A stretch of 64,000 nucleotides of DNA, from assembly GCA_024233305.1 (NCBI GenBank), contig JACKPV010000023.1, positions 62,001 to 126,000 of the forward strand. Reading direction: 5' to 3'. Shown here piece by piece: positions 32,319 to 41,663 of the stretch. The notes beneath the pieces are model-generated. The model worked only from the letters and a program-made list of their open reading frames with translations. It was not told the DNA's origin and made no database searches. The position numbers and the translations under genes are program-made. The stretch comes from Verrucomicrobiales bacterium. GTDB lineage: Bacteria; Verrucomicrobiota; Verrucomicrobiia; Limisphaerales; J093. Within the stretch, counting starts at the first letter, position 1. The number at the start of each line of letters is the position of its first letter.

Positions 32319-34388
32319 ATGAAGACCAGACAAAGTCCCTCCCGCTTGGCCACGGTGCTGATCCTCACCTTCGGGTTGAACCTGCACGGCGCCAGCACAT
32401 TGCAATTCGAATACTCCCCTTACACGGCCACGGAGGGCGATCCTTCCGTGCTCGTGGCGGTCGTGCGAACCGGTGACCTGACCGGGCCCGCTTCGGTGGA
32501 GGTCGAATCTCAGGACGTGACGGCGACGGCCGGCGAGGATTACGAGGCCACCGGTCTTACGCTGGAGTTCGCCGCCGGGGAAGACCTCCGGACCTTCCGG
32601 GTGCCCCTGCTCAACGACGGGGCCGAGGAGGCGGACGAGCGATTCCGTCTGCGGTTGACCAATCCCTCGGAAGGATCGCAACTCGGACGTCAGTATGTGA
32701 CGATCGTCGTCGTCGAGGACAACGATCCGGGAGTGCAGTTCACTTGGGGCAATTTCTGGGCCCGCGAAGACGGCGGTGAACTCACAGTCACGGTGGAACG
32801 TGGCAACGACGCTGACCTTGCCCCGTTCACGGTGGACTACGCGACGAGCGATCTCACCGCCCAAGCGGGCCTCGACTACACTGCCATCAGTGGAACGCTC
32901 CATTTTGAAGCGGGCGAGATGACCCGGACGGTTGAGGTGGTGGTGCTGGAAGACGACGAGGTGGAAGCGCGGGAGCGATTCCAAATGGCGCTGTCGGCGT
33001 CGACCGGCCCGGGCGGGCTGGGTGAGCACAGCACGGCCGATCTCTGGGTGCAGGACTCCACCGGCAACCAGCCCAGGCGCTTCGGCGGTGTTCACTTCGT
33101 CGCCTCGGACGACGGAGCCAGCCGGTTGGAGGCTTCCTTGACGGGCCGACACGGAGGCAACGACGACGTGTGGTATGAACTGCTCAACCTGGAATCCTCG
33201 GCCGACCTGGCGACGTGGCAACCGGAAGCCTGGATGGGGGTGCCGGCTCCGGAAATGCCCGGGGTTTTTCAGCACGAATTCGACCCGCTTGATCCGTCCG
33301 GCAATCGTCGGTTCTTCCGCTTGAACGCCGCCGCCCTGCAGTCCGCGTGGCCGCCGCCGGAATCCGCCGGTTGCACGTTTGCCACCGACACCACTGCTGT
33401 GGGCTACACCGAGCGCTGGTTGATGGATCCGACACGAAGGAACCGGCACGGGATCTCGGACAAGAGCACCTTCTGCGTCTCGATCTGGTACCCCGGCCTG
33501 GCGCAATCCGGGGTCCTCCCAAGGAGATTGATCACGGCGCCGGAACTGCATATCTGGCTGGCTGGCTGGGATTACCGGGAGGGAGCACCCGGCTTCGACG
33601 TTTTGAGCCATGCGTTTCCGGACATTCCCTTCGATGACCGCCACGCGGCGTGCCCCGTGATTCTGTTTTCGCACACGGGCGCCCCGTACGCGGGCAGTCG
33701 CACCGACATGTTCCACGACGCCGAGTGCCTGGCCCGCGCCGGCTACGTGGTGGTGGCCCCGGATCACTATGACATGTGGGCGACCCCGTTGGAGGACGGC
33801 ACGATGTACTGGACACCGACCACCCCCGACCGCACGCCCGCCGGCTTCGCGGATCGTGTCCGGGATTGCATGGTGATCATCGATGCGCTCGCCGACTGGC
33901 AGGCTTCTGATCCCATCCTGGCCGGTCGCCTTGATCCGGATCGCCTGGCGGCCATTGGCATGTCCTGGGGGGCGAGTGTGGCGGCCGAGCTTTGTCGCAC
34001 CGTCGAGAATTGCCGCGCCGGTATTGGCATCACGGTGAACGAATGGTGCCTCACGGGCGCGGAAGCCGTGATGGCGGAAGGTCCCGGGAAGCCCTTCATG
34101 GTCATCCAGCCCAGCAATGTGACCAGCAAGCTCCTCTATACCCAGGCCAGCGAGAACGCGGTGTGGCTGCGCATCGCCCATACCGACTACGACAGCCTCT
34201 CGACATGGGCGCCCTACTGGAACCACGATCCGGCGCAGGGCCTCCTGGAAAAGGACCGTGCCGCGACCCGGACGCTCGAGGCCTACGAGGCCTCCTTCCT
34301 GAAGGAACACCTGAAAGGTGAGACCGACCCGCTCTGGCAGGCCCCTTCGGACGACTACCCCAACGTCCTTGAACACCAGCGCAAGTAG
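32319..34388 (+). CDS. Exported Calx-beta / alpha-beta hydrolase fusion protein
   Basis: The 689-aa product has a signal peptide (RLATVLILTFGLNLHGAS). Two Calx-beta domains follow, near residues 30-150 (TATEGDPSVLVAVVRTG, GEDYEATGLTLEFAAGE, DGAEEADERFRLRL) and 150-250 (VTVERGNDA, LDYTAISGTLHFEAGE, ARERFQMAL). The C-terminal half, from about residue 370, is an alpha/beta hydrolase of the platelet-activating-factor acetylhydrolase/dienelactone-hydrolase type (PVILFSHTGAP, ARAGYVVVAPDHYDMW). It has the nucleophile elbow GMSWGAS; the catalytic Asp and His are probably in the final 130 residues (AHTDYDS). It is likely a calcium-binding extracellular esterase. Upstream starts extend into non-coding sequence. 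Confidence 0.85.
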   Translation: MKTRQSPSRLATVLILTFGLNLHGASTLQFEYSPYTATEGDPSVLVAVVRTGDLTGPASVEVESQDVTATAGEDYEATGLTLEFAAGEDLRTFRVPLLNDGAEEADERFRLRLTNPSEGSQLGRQYVTIVVVEDNDPGVQFTWGNFWAREDGGELTVTVERGNDADLAPFTVDYATSDLTAQAGLDYTAISGTLHFEAGEMTRTVEVVVLEDDEVEARERFQMALSASTGPGGLGEHSTADLWVQDSTGNQPRRFGGVHFVASDDGASRLEASLTGRHGGNDDVWYELLNLESSADLATWQPEAWMGVPAPEMPGVFQHEFDPLDPSGNRRFFRLNAAALQSAWPPPESAGCTFATDTTAVGYTERWLMDPTRRNRHGISDKSTFCVSIWYPGLAQSGVLPRRLITAPELHIWLAGWDYREGAPGFDVLSHAFPDIPFDDRHAACPVILFSHTGAPYAGSRTDMFHDAECLARAGYVVVAPDHYDMWATPLEDGTMYWTPTTPDRTPAGFADRVRDCMVIIDALADWQASDPILAGRLDPDRLAAIGMSWGASVAAELCRTVENCRAGIGITVNEWCLTGAEAVMAEGPGKPFMVIQPSNVTSKLLYTQASENAVWLRIAHTDYDSLSTWAPYWNHDPAQGLLEKDRAATRTLEAYEASFLKEHLKGETDPLWQAPSDDYPNVLEHQRK

Positions 34389-34475
34389 GGAATGGGGCGC
34401 GGTGCTGGTTTCGAGATACCCCGGCGGTGTCCGGCATCCGCTGGCCTCGCCCCCCACGTCTCGTTTGACTGCGTC

Positions 34476-34604
34476 ATGCCCGACGGTCCGGCCATCTGCC
34501 CGGTTTGCGGCGCCCGCCTGGCGACTGAGACCGAGGGCCTGTGTCCGAAATGCACGCTGCGCGGACCTTCGACACCGGGCAGCAGCGTCTCCGGTCACGG
34601 ATAG
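34476..34604 (+). pseudogene. Zinc-ribbon N-terminal stub of a kinase-like gene
   Basis: Only 42 codons are present. They encode AICPVCGARLATETEGLCPKC, closely matching the CPxCG..LCPxC zinc ribbon at the N-terminus of many Verrucomicrobial Ser/Thr kinases. The frame ends at 34604 where the dispersed repeat begins. The rest of the gene is missing. Confidence 0.5.
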
Positions 34605-34730
34605 GGCGCGGCGCTGCCGCGTTGGCGGAGAGGGCGGGAGGACTCCCTGAATGGTGAGTTTGAGCCCAGGGCGGGCAATCCTGGTTTGCCTCAATATCCG
34701 TGCCCATCAGTGGTGAATCCTACCGCATGG
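34596..34730 (-). repeat. Dispersed intergenic repeat, copy 1
   Basis: The reverse complement of this segment matches 50931-51075 over about 135 bp, at roughly 85-90 percent by eye. Shared landmarks are GTAGGATTCACCACTGATGG, AACCAGGATT, CCGCCCTGGG and TTCAGGGAGTCC. It has no coding potential. Confidence 0.85.
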
Positions 34731-34749
34731 CCACGGGTCAGCCCGGCGC

Positions 34750-36219
34750 TCAGGCGTCTCCCCATGGCGCCTTCGCAAGCACCCGGGTCTTGCTCTCCAA
34801 GTCAAAGAGCTGCCGGGCGTTGCCGTGCAGGACGGGGTCGACCAGTTCCAGGGCATCGCTCAAGGAAAGCCATCCTTCCGTGACGAGCTCGGTCAGCGCC
34901 TGGGCGACGCCGCGTCGAGCCATGATGGCGTGACCGAGAACGGGTTCCACCGGGATGTAATCCGCGCCGAAGGGCAGAACCTTGTTGGCGGGCGCCGTGA
35001 CCAGGAACTTCTTCAGGAAGTCCTTCGCCGCGATGGGATTGATGATCCAGGACCAACACATGTCGAGGTGGGCGTTCGTCCACTGTTTGGCCACCGCGAT
35101 CATTTCCTCGTAGTAGGGGTAGCCGATGTGCATGAACACGAATCGCGTGTCGGGCGAACGCCGGCACAAGTCCGTTGCCGAACCGGGGTTGCGCGCCAAG
35201 CGCTCCAGCGGCATCGAGTTCTGGCCGGCGTAAAAACCGGTGTGGAGCTTGACCGGCAGTTGGCACGCCGTGGCTTGATCGACCGCTTCCCAGAAGAGGT
35301 GATCCTCCAGGCGCTTCCGTTCCGGGGGAGAAAGGGGCTCGCCTTGCAGCACCTTGTTGAAGACCGGTTCCGCCTGTTCCGCCGGAATGCGTTCATAGTC
35401 GATATCGCGGCTGTAGGCGTTCTGGGATTTCACCGCGACGGCGTACTGCGCGTAGTGATCGAACCACCAGCGGATCACGCGATGCCAGTCGGCGAGGGAC
35501 TTCACCTCGATGCCGGTCTTGGGTGCGTATTGGCGGAAGTTCGGCCCGGCGAACATCCCGACGATACTGATGTCCTGCATGAGCAGGGTCGGCATGTCGG
35601 ATTCCTTGAACGCCTCGCCGGTGAGGCAGTTGACCTGGCAGGATGCGATGTTGGCCAGTTCGTTGAGGACGCGGCGGTAGAAGCCGGGTCGCCGCAGCTT
35701 GTCGTAGCCTTCCTGCACCCGCGCGACCGTCGCACCCGAGAGTTCTTCCACGCCGTAAAGCTCGCGGATGGCGATCCGGACGGCCTGCGCGTAACCGGTG
35801 TTCTTCACCGCCGGCCAGTAAGGCTCGAGGATCTCCCATTTCTCGAGCGGGTCCACTTCGGCGGAGAGGAACCGTTTGTGCGCCTCCGCCGGCATGCCGG
35901 AGTTGAGCAGATCCGAGTTCAGGTAGTGGCTGAAGAGGAGTGCCCAGTCATCGCAAGGAACACGGGGATTGGCTGCACCCTGAAGGCGTTCCTTCTCCTC
36001 GATGAGATGTTCGTGGGTGTCGATGAGCGGCGCGGCCATGACGGCCTCCTGGATTTGACGACGCGCGTTGCGGCCCCGGGTGGGAGTCGGCGAACGGCGT
36101 GGGGTCTGCGGCAATTCTGCGGCGGTGGCGGAGGCCCCGCCCACGGTCACGAGTGCGCCGACCGACCCAAGACTCTTCAACAAGGCCCGGCGCGACACGG
36201 AGTTGGAACCTGCTTTCAT
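34750..36219 (-). CDS. Tat-exported amidohydrolase (TIM-barrel, uronate isomerase-like)
   Basis: The 489-aa product has a Tat signal (SRRALLKSLGSVGALVTVGG). The mature protein opens with LIDTHEHL, the H-x-H metal site of amidohydrolases. Other ligands and blocks are KLHTGFYAGQ (Lys or His of the barrel), FVFMHIGYPYY and LPFGADYIPVEP, with an Asp at the last strand. Length and order are those of amidohydrolase family 2/COG1735-like or glucuronate-isomerase-like enzymes. The substrate is unknown. ATG 36219 starts the Tat signal; the longer frame to 36417 has none. Confidence 0.85.
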   Translation of the reverse strand: MKAGSNSVSRRALLKSLGSVGALVTVGGASATAAELPQTPRRSPTPTRGRNARRQIQEAVMAAPLIDTHEHLIEEKERLQGAANPRVPCDDWALLFSHYLNSDLLNSGMPAEAHKRFLSAEVDPLEKWEILEPYWPAVKNTGYAQAVRIAIRELYGVEELSGATVARVQEGYDKLRRPGFYRRVLNELANIASCQVNCLTGEAFKESDMPTLLMQDISIVGMFAGPNFRQYAPKTGIEVKSLADWHRVIRWWFDHYAQYAVAVKSQNAYSRDIDYERIPAEQAEPVFNKVLQGEPLSPPERKRLEDHLFWEAVDQATACQLPVKLHTGFYAGQNSMPLERLARNPGSATDLCRRSPDTRFVFMHIGYPYYEEMIAVAKQWTNAHLDMCWSWIINPIAAKDFLKKFLVTAPANKVLPFGADYIPVEPVLGHAIMARRGVAQALTELVTEGWLSLSDALELVDPVLHGNARQLFDLESKTRVLAKAPWGDA

Positions 36220-36500
36220 GGATGGAGAGAGGATCGCCCGATGGGCGGGCGCGAACAAGCCCGCATTACCGGCTTGCACCTTGTTCACAGGCCACCAGAC
36301 ACCCGCCGACAGGCGCACGGACGAACGCCCCGAAAACGCCATGGTCTGAGCCGGGGTGTCGAGTGAGCGAGCGGAACTGCGCCTGCTGCCGGTCCGGGAG
36401 GTGAGCAAGAGAAGCACCGTCAGGCGAGCAGGGGACTGTGCGCCATACTGGGACCAGGTGGTAGGGCGCGTCGCTCCGTGCGCGCCGCTGCGGGGGGGAG

Positions 36501-36530
36501 GGCAATGTCACTGGCTTAACAAAGCCTGAG
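36501..36530 (+). repeat. 30-bp direct repeat, copy 1
   Basis: This 30-bp sequence starting GGCAATGTCACTGGCTTAA matches 36698-36727 at 27 of 30 positions in the same orientation. The pair brackets the longer repeat at 36551-36700. It may be the end of an old insertion sequence. Confidence 0.75.
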
Positions 36531-36550
36531 CCGTATCGATTCAATCCGCC

Positions 36551-36700
36551 GTAGCCGCGGACGTGTAGTCGGCGCTGAAATCCAGGGGCTTACTCGGTCT
36601 CGCCGGTTCCGACCGGCAGTCACGTCTTGGTGAATCATCGCGCCCGGCGGCAGGCAGCCCTATCCCAGCTGAATCAGGCGCGGACTACAAGTCGGCGGGC
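36551..36700 (+). repeat. MITE-like dispersed repeat, diverged copy
   Basis: It starts with GTAGCCGCGGACG and shares GTCGGCGCTGA, CGGTCTCGCCG and CCGACCGGCAGTCACGT with the element at 59105-59217. The right inverted end is degraded (CTACAAGTCGGCGGG). The gap from 36220 to 37152 holds this copy, the 30-bp repeats and no convincing gene. Confidence 0.7.
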
Positions 36701-36727
36701 AATGTCACTGACTTAAGAAAGGCTGAG
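36698..36727 (+). repeat. 30-bp direct repeat, copy 2
   Basis: It is the second copy of the repeat at 36501-36530, with three differences. It lies directly at the right edge of the 36551-36700 element. Confidence 0.75.
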
Positions 36728-36765
36728 GATTGGGCATTGATCCGGGAAATGAACGGGCCCGGGAG

Positions 36766-36924
36766 TCAGCAGCAGAATTTGTAACACATGTAGAACTCCC
36801 GTTTGTAGCGCTTGTGTTTGCGCTCGTAGCGCCGACCGACGCGCACCGGCGAGAGCTGGGCAAGGAACAAGTCGCTGACCCGTTGCAGGCAAAGCTCTGT
36901 GCCAACTGTCGTGGTCTTCTTCAT
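36766..36924 (-). CDS. Small basic ORF, possibly an IS remnant
   Basis: The frame encodes 52 aa from ATG 36924. It is rich in Arg and Lys near the end (RRYERKHKRYKREFYMCYKFCC). No family is recognised. Its place next to the 30-bp repeat suggests the stub of a transposase-bearing element, but a small real gene is also possible. Confidence 0.2.
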   Translation of the reverse strand: MKKTTTVGTELCLQRVSDLFLAQLSPVRVGRRYERKHKRYKREFYMCYKFCC

Positions 36925-37152
36925 AATTTGTTGTGAGTTGCTGGGGGTGCTGTGGTGGCTGTGTTTATCTCATATTCTGCATGTCGTCCGAGTGTACAGA
37001 TGGCAAGCGCTCTATGTGACCAAAGAAGGAGGGCGTTCGCGGTTTTCTCTCGCCCTTTCCGCTCAAGATGCGCCCGACCTCCTCTGCCATAAGTGAGTAA
37101 CATTGAGGTGGGGGGCTTGCCAAAGGCTCACCGGGCTCCATAATCTGCCGCC

Positions 37153-38970
37153 ATGCATTTGCGTTGGATCGACTGGCTGGTAGTCCTGGCGTACTTCGCG
37201 CTGAACCTCGGGGTGGGCCTTTGGTTGCGGCGGCGGGCCACCGGGTCCACGACCGATTTCTTCGGCGGCGGACGGAATGTGTCCTGGTGGCTGGCCGGGA
37301 CGAGCATGGTGGCAACGACCTTCGCGGCCGACACGCCGCTGGCCGTGACGGGGTTGGTCGCCAGTTACGGAATCGCCGGCAACTGGCTGTGGTGGAGCAT
37401 GTTGATGAGTAACATGCTGACCGTGTTCTTCTTCGCGCGCCTGTGGCGCCGATCCCGGGTGCTGACGGACGTCGAGTTTGTCGAACTGCGTTATGGAGGG
37501 CGTCCGGCGGCGTTCCTGCGGGGCTTCCGGGCGCTCTACCTGGGATTGCCGATCAACTGCATCATCCTCGGCTGGGTCAACCTCGCGATGGTCAAGATCC
37601 TGATGATCCTCTTCCCCGGGCTTGCCTTCCCCTCCGTCGGGCTCGGCGATCCGAAGCTGACGGCGCTGGTGTTGGTGTTTGGGGTGATGTTGGTGACCGC
37701 TCTGCTGTCGACGCTGTCGGGGCTCTGGGGGGTGCTCGTCACGGACCTGATTCAATTTGTGCTCAAGATGGGGATGGTGATCCTGCTGGCGTTCTATGCG
37801 GTGCGCGCCGTCGGTGGTTTGGGGGCATTGAAGGAGAAGTTGCTGGCGCTCGATGCCGCGCGCGAGGGGGGTGGTTCGATTCTGTCGTTTGTGCCAGACC
37901 TGGGTTCGGCGTGGATGCCGATGATCGCGTTCTTTGTCTACCTCTTCGTGAATTGGTGGGCGACCTGGTATCCGGGGTCGGAGCCCGGCGGGGGCGGGTA
38001 TGTCGCGCAACGCATGCTCTGCGCGAAGGACGAGCGGCATTCATTGCTGGCAACGTTATGGTTCACGGTGGCCCACTACGCTTTGCGACCGTGGCCGTGG
38101 ATCCTCACCGCCCTGGCCTCCCTGGTGCTTTATCCCGAACTCGAGGACAAGGAAGCGGGCTTCGTGCAGACCATCGTCGATCCGAACGTGTTTCCGCCCG
38201 CTCTGGCGGGCGTGATGGTGGCGGCGTTCGCGGCGGCTTACATGTCGACGGTATCTACGCAGCTCAACTGGGGGGCGTCCTACCTGGTCAACGATTTTTA
38301 CCGCCGGTTCATTGTCCGCGATGGATCGGACAAGCATTACGTGGTGGTCGCGCAGCTGCTCACGCTCCTGTTGATGGTGATCTCCTGCGTGGTGACGTAC
38401 TTCCAGGACTCGATCGCGGGGGCCTGGAAGTTCCTGATGGCCATCGGCGCCGGTACGGGCGCCGTTTACATTCTGCGGTGGTACTGGTGGCGGATCAATG
38501 CCTGGAGCGAAGTGGCGGCCATGCTCGCGGCGTTTGCGGGGTCCGTTGCCCTGCAATACGGCTGGGGCATGAACACCGAGGACCCCCGGCAGTTCGCTTG
38601 GACGGTGCTCCTCACGGTGGCGTGGTCGACGGCCATCTGGTTGATCGTGACGTGGTTCACCCGCCCGGAGGACGAAGCCCGGCTGGTGGCGTTCTATCGG
38701 AGGGTCCGACCGAACCCTGCGTTGTGGGGGCCGATTGCGCGCCTGGCGCCCGAGGTGACAGCGTCGGGCGGTGGGTGGGGCAACGCCCTGCTTTGGGCGC
38801 TGGGTTGTGCCACCGTCTACCTGATTTTGTTCGGCACCGGCCACCTGATCTTCGGGGAGATGGCCGCCGGATCCGGCTTCCTGGTCGCCGCGGGTGTGAC
38901 TGGTGTGGTGATGTACCAGACGCTGCGCCGCCGGGGGTGGAACGTGCTGGGAGATGAAGGCGGCGGGTGA
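37153..38970 (+). CDS. Sodium/solute symporter (SSS) family transporter
   Basis: The 605-aa product has about 13-15 membrane helices. The SSS order is visible: an N-terminal DWLVVLAYFALNLGVGLW helix, FFGGGRNVSWWLAGTSMVATTFAADTPLAVTG (helix 2-3), VEFVELRYG, LSGLWGVLVTDLIQFVLKMG, and AAFAAAYMSTVSTQLNWGASYLVNDFY (helix 8, normally holding the Na2 site). It should import a sugar, carboxylate or amino acid with sodium; the substrate cannot be read from sequence. The sulfatase gene follows 79 bp downstream, which suggests uptake of a sugar released by desulfation. Confidence 0.9.
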   Translation: MHLRWIDWLVVLAYFALNLGVGLWLRRRATGSTTDFFGGGRNVSWWLAGTSMVATTFAADTPLAVTGLVASYGIAGNWLWWSMLMSNMLTVFFFARLWRRSRVLTDVEFVELRYGGRPAAFLRGFRALYLGLPINCIILGWVNLAMVKILMILFPGLAFPSVGLGDPKLTALVLVFGVMLVTALLSTLSGLWGVLVTDLIQFVLKMGMVILLAFYAVRAVGGLGALKEKLLALDAAREGGGSILSFVPDLGSAWMPMIAFFVYLFVNWWATWYPGSEPGGGGYVAQRMLCAKDERHSLLATLWFTVAHYALRPWPWILTALASLVLYPELEDKEAGFVQTIVDPNVFPPALAGVMVAAFAAAYMSTVSTQLNWGASYLVNDFYRRFIVRDGSDKHYVVVAQLLTLLLMVISCVVTYFQDSIAGAWKFLMAIGAGTGAVYILRWYWWRINAWSEVAAMLAAFAGSVALQYGWGMNTEDPRQFAWTVLLTVAWSTAIWLIVTWFTRPEDEARLVAFYRRVRPNPALWGPIARLAPEVTASGGGWGNALLWALGCATVYLILFGTGHLIFGEMAAGSGFLVAAGVTGVVMYQTLRRRGWNVLGDEGGG

Positions 38971-39049
38971 GGGCGGCAGTCCAGGGCGATGCGCGGCGCG
39001 CCAAGCCCGGGGTTGCAGCCGACGAGGGGCGCCGTTAATCATCGGGGCC

Positions 39050-40603
39050 ATGTCAGTCGTCAGCCGCATCCTCCGCGTCGCTTTCGGGGCCGCGCGCCCC
39101 GTCTCGCACCCGTCCGTCGGGAAGCTCCTTTGGGTCGCCGTTCTTGTCTGGGCCGCCGGTCTGCCGGGGCGGGCCGGTGAACACCTCTCCGCAAAGGCGC
39201 GTAATGTCGTGCTGATTCTCAGCGACGACCATCGGTATGACTTCATGGGCTTTCATCCGGGCGCGCCGGCATTCCTGGAAACCCCGAATCTGGACCGGAT
39301 GGCCCGGGAGGGGGCGCACATGGCGAACGCGTTCGTGACGACCTCGCTCTGTTCGCCCAGTCGCGCCTCGATCCTGACCGGGCAATACATGCACCGGCAT
39401 CGGGTGGTGGACAATCAGCGTCCCGTGCCGGCGGGCACGGTTTTCTTTCCCGAACGCCTCCAGCAGGCCGGCGTCCGCACCGCCTTCATTGGCAAGTGGC
39501 ACATGGGACATGATTCCGACGAGTCTCAACGGGGCTTCGACCATTGGGCGAGCTTTCGGGGACAGGGCGACTACTTCGATCAGGAATTGAACATCAACGG
39601 CGAGCACCGGCGCTTCCGGGGCTACAACTCGGACACGTTGTCCGACCTGGCTTGTGAATGGCTGGGCGAGCGAAAGCAGGAAGACCGGCCGTTCTTCCTC
39701 TATCTCTCTTACAAGGCGCCGCACTACCCTTTCACGCCGGCGCCCCGCCACGCGGGTCGGTACGCCGGGCAGATGGTGCCCTATCCGGAAACGATGGCCC
39801 GCACCGAGCGGAACTACCGGACCCAACCGCGCTGGGTGGCGGAGCGGCGCAACTCGATCCATGGCGTGGATCACATGGAAACGGGACGGTATGACGGCGA
39901 TCCGGTCCCGGATTTCGAGGCGCTTTTTCGCGGCTACTGCGAGGCGGTGCACAGCCTCGACGAGAACATCGGCCGCGTGTTGCGGACGCTGGAGGATTCG
40001 GGGTTGAAGGACTCGACGCTGGTGTTCTACCTGGGCGACAACGGATTTCACCTCGGCGAGCACGGGTTCTACGACAAGCGGGATGCCTTCGAGACCTCGA
40101 TGCGCATTCCGCTGCTGGCTTGGGGGCCGGGTCTCATCAAGCCGGGGACGCGGATCGAATCGATGGTCCTCAACCTGGATCTGCCGCCCACCATCCTGGA
40201 CGTCTTCGGGGTGCCTTCAGATCGCGCCGACCGGTTCGACGGACGCTCCTTCCTGCCGTTGCTGCGAGGTCGGCAAATCCCCTGGCGGGACCATTTCGTT
40301 TACGAATACCAGTGGGAATGGAACTTCCCGGCCACCCCGACGCAGTACGCCATTCGGACGGAGCGTTATAAGTACGTTCATTATCAAGGGGTTTGGGATA
40401 TCGACAGCTTCCATGATCTGGCGACGGATCCGGCGGAGCGCCACAACCTGATCGCGGTGCCCGCTTTCCAGGCGCAGATTGCCGAACTGCGCGAGCGGCT
40501 GTTTCAGGAATTGGAGGACCGCAACGGGCTCGTTCTGCCCGTGCGTCCGCCACGCGGTGAACGGCTTGATCAGCGGAAACTGATCGAACCGCTGTTCCGC
40601 TGA
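39050..40603 (+). CDS. Exported S1-type sulfatase
   Basis: The 517-aa product has a signal peptide (LLWVAVLVWAAGLPGRAG) and the sulfatase opening NVVLILSDDHRYDFMGF. The formylglycine site is the Cys near residue 100 in LCSPSRASILTGQ (C-x-P-S-R). Other blocks are GKWHMGHD, YLGDNGFHLGEHGFYDKR and LPPTILDVFG. It needs modification by a formylglycine-generating enzyme, not seen in this window. The likely role is removal of sulfate from extracellular polysaccharide. ATG 39050 starts the signal region; the 38954 start overlaps the transporter gene. Confidence 0.92.
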   Translation: MSVVSRILRVAFGAARPVSHPSVGKLLWVAVLVWAAGLPGRAGEHLSAKARNVVLILSDDHRYDFMGFHPGAPAFLETPNLDRMAREGAHMANAFVTTSLCSPSRASILTGQYMHRHRVVDNQRPVPAGTVFFPERLQQAGVRTAFIGKWHMGHDSDESQRGFDHWASFRGQGDYFDQELNINGEHRRFRGYNSDTLSDLACEWLGERKQEDRPFFLYLSYKAPHYPFTPAPRHAGRYAGQMVPYPETMARTERNYRTQPRWVAERRNSIHGVDHMETGRYDGDPVPDFEALFRGYCEAVHSLDENIGRVLRTLEDSGLKDSTLVFYLGDNGFHLGEHGFYDKRDAFETSMRIPLLAWGPGLIKPGTRIESMVLNLDLPPTILDVFGVPSDRADRFDGRSFLPLLRGRQIPWRDHFVYEYQWEWNFPATPTQYAIRTERYKYVHYQGVWDIDSFHDLATDPAERHNLIAVPAFQAQIAELRERLFQELEDRNGLVLPVRPPRGERLDQRKLIEPLFR

Positions 40604-40862
40604 GCCGGAACGACTCGGTCAATGGCCTGTGGGCGGGGAGCGATGCCCCGTATGGCGCCGACAGGCCCCTGATCTACCAAGGCGTGTCCTCCTGCCTGCT
40701 GCGCAGGTCCGGTGTTCTCCTCAAGCGGCGGGTTGGTCCTGTTCCCGGAGAACGCCGCCTGACGCCCGGCGAATGCCGAACTTCGCATTCCCGACCGGCG
40801 GGGGAACGGGTTGGTGGTGGCCACGGCACGCACCGCTGGCTGGGATGGGGGCGGGCTGGCCA

Positions 40863-41474
40863 TCAGCGCCGTCGCACCAAGGCTACAAGAACACCTTGAA
40901 TCCTGGCTGTCGCGGGAATGTCGATGCCGCCCCTTCGGCTACCCTCCAAATGTGCCCCACCACCACCGGGGGCCAGGGAGCCGATGACAGATCTCCCGTC
41001 GATCAGCGCAGCGACAATGTCCTGTCCCCGAGGCTGACGCCCATGCTCAAAGACGAGCAGATCCCCCGCGCACAGGTCCAGCGGACGGAGCGATTCGTCC
41101 GCCAATACAACGCCAAAGACCCGGTCGGAGGGCTGAATGCCAAGCGTTTCGACATCAAGCGATACGGTGTCGGTTGCGCTTTCGACGGCATCCCGCAGCG
41201 CACCGGTGGGGACGGCTGAGAATACGGGGATCTGTTGCACGGGCGGGCGGGGGGTTGCCCGCTGTCCGGGAGCGGGACGCCGCCGGGCCTTCCGGGCCGA
41301 TCCCTGTCCTTGCGACGAGCATCGGCTGATTCGATATTCCTCGCCGGATTGTCCGGCGGATGCCGACGGGGTGGGTTTGTGCACGTTACTAGATATAAGA
41401 CGGGTGGTTGATGGCGTTTCTTGGCGGGCAGGAAGACTGGTTCGCGATTTCGGATGGCCTGGAAACGCCTTCAT
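40863..41474 (-). CDS. LexA/S24-like protein lacking catalytic Lys (copy A)
   Basis: The C-terminal 110-120 residues match the S24 peptidase domain of LexA/UmuD: VFGVVLADESLRP keeps the Ser in the position of LexA S119, then LCAGDLLVFEHGRQPRGQDIVAALIDG. At the LexA K156 position the sequence is SVIGSL, so Lys is Gly. The cleavage site equivalent (AVPTGA) has Thr before Gly instead of Ala. The N-terminal 80 residues are Ser/Pro/Arg-rich and show no HTH. ATG 41474 is the chosen start; the frame is open to 41576. A close paralogue lies at 43800-44411. Confidence 0.7.
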   Translation of the reverse strand: MKAFPGHPKSRTSLPARQETPSTTRLISSNVHKPTPSASAGQSGEEYRISRCSSQGQGSARKARRRPAPGQRATPRPPVQQIPVFSAVPTGALRDAVESATDTVSLDVETLGIQPSDRVFGVVLADESLRPLDLCAGDLLVFEHGRQPRGQDIVAALIDGRSVIGSLAPGGGGAHLEGSRRGGIDIPATARIQGVLVALVRRR

Positions 41475-41663
41475 CTTTCGGGCATCATAAAGGCAGTGGT
41501 GTATGGAAGCAAGCTGGTGTTCGGAGAATTTGAGCGGACTTTGCGGGGCTGCGAGCTGTCGCCTCCGCATTCGCAACTATAGCTTCGGACGTAGAAAGGA
41601 TGTACGCATTACGGTATAAATATGCATTGACTATGGGTGGCATCCGGCTTAGTAAGCGCACGT
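41475..41663. promoter_or_regulatory. AT-rich divergent promoter region
   Basis: Between the minus-strand S24-like gene and the plus-strand gene at 41664 the GC content falls, with ACGGTATAAATATGCATTG near 41611-41629. TATAAA at 41615-41620 could be a -10 element for the plus gene; the -35 side is weak. Confidence 0.3.
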
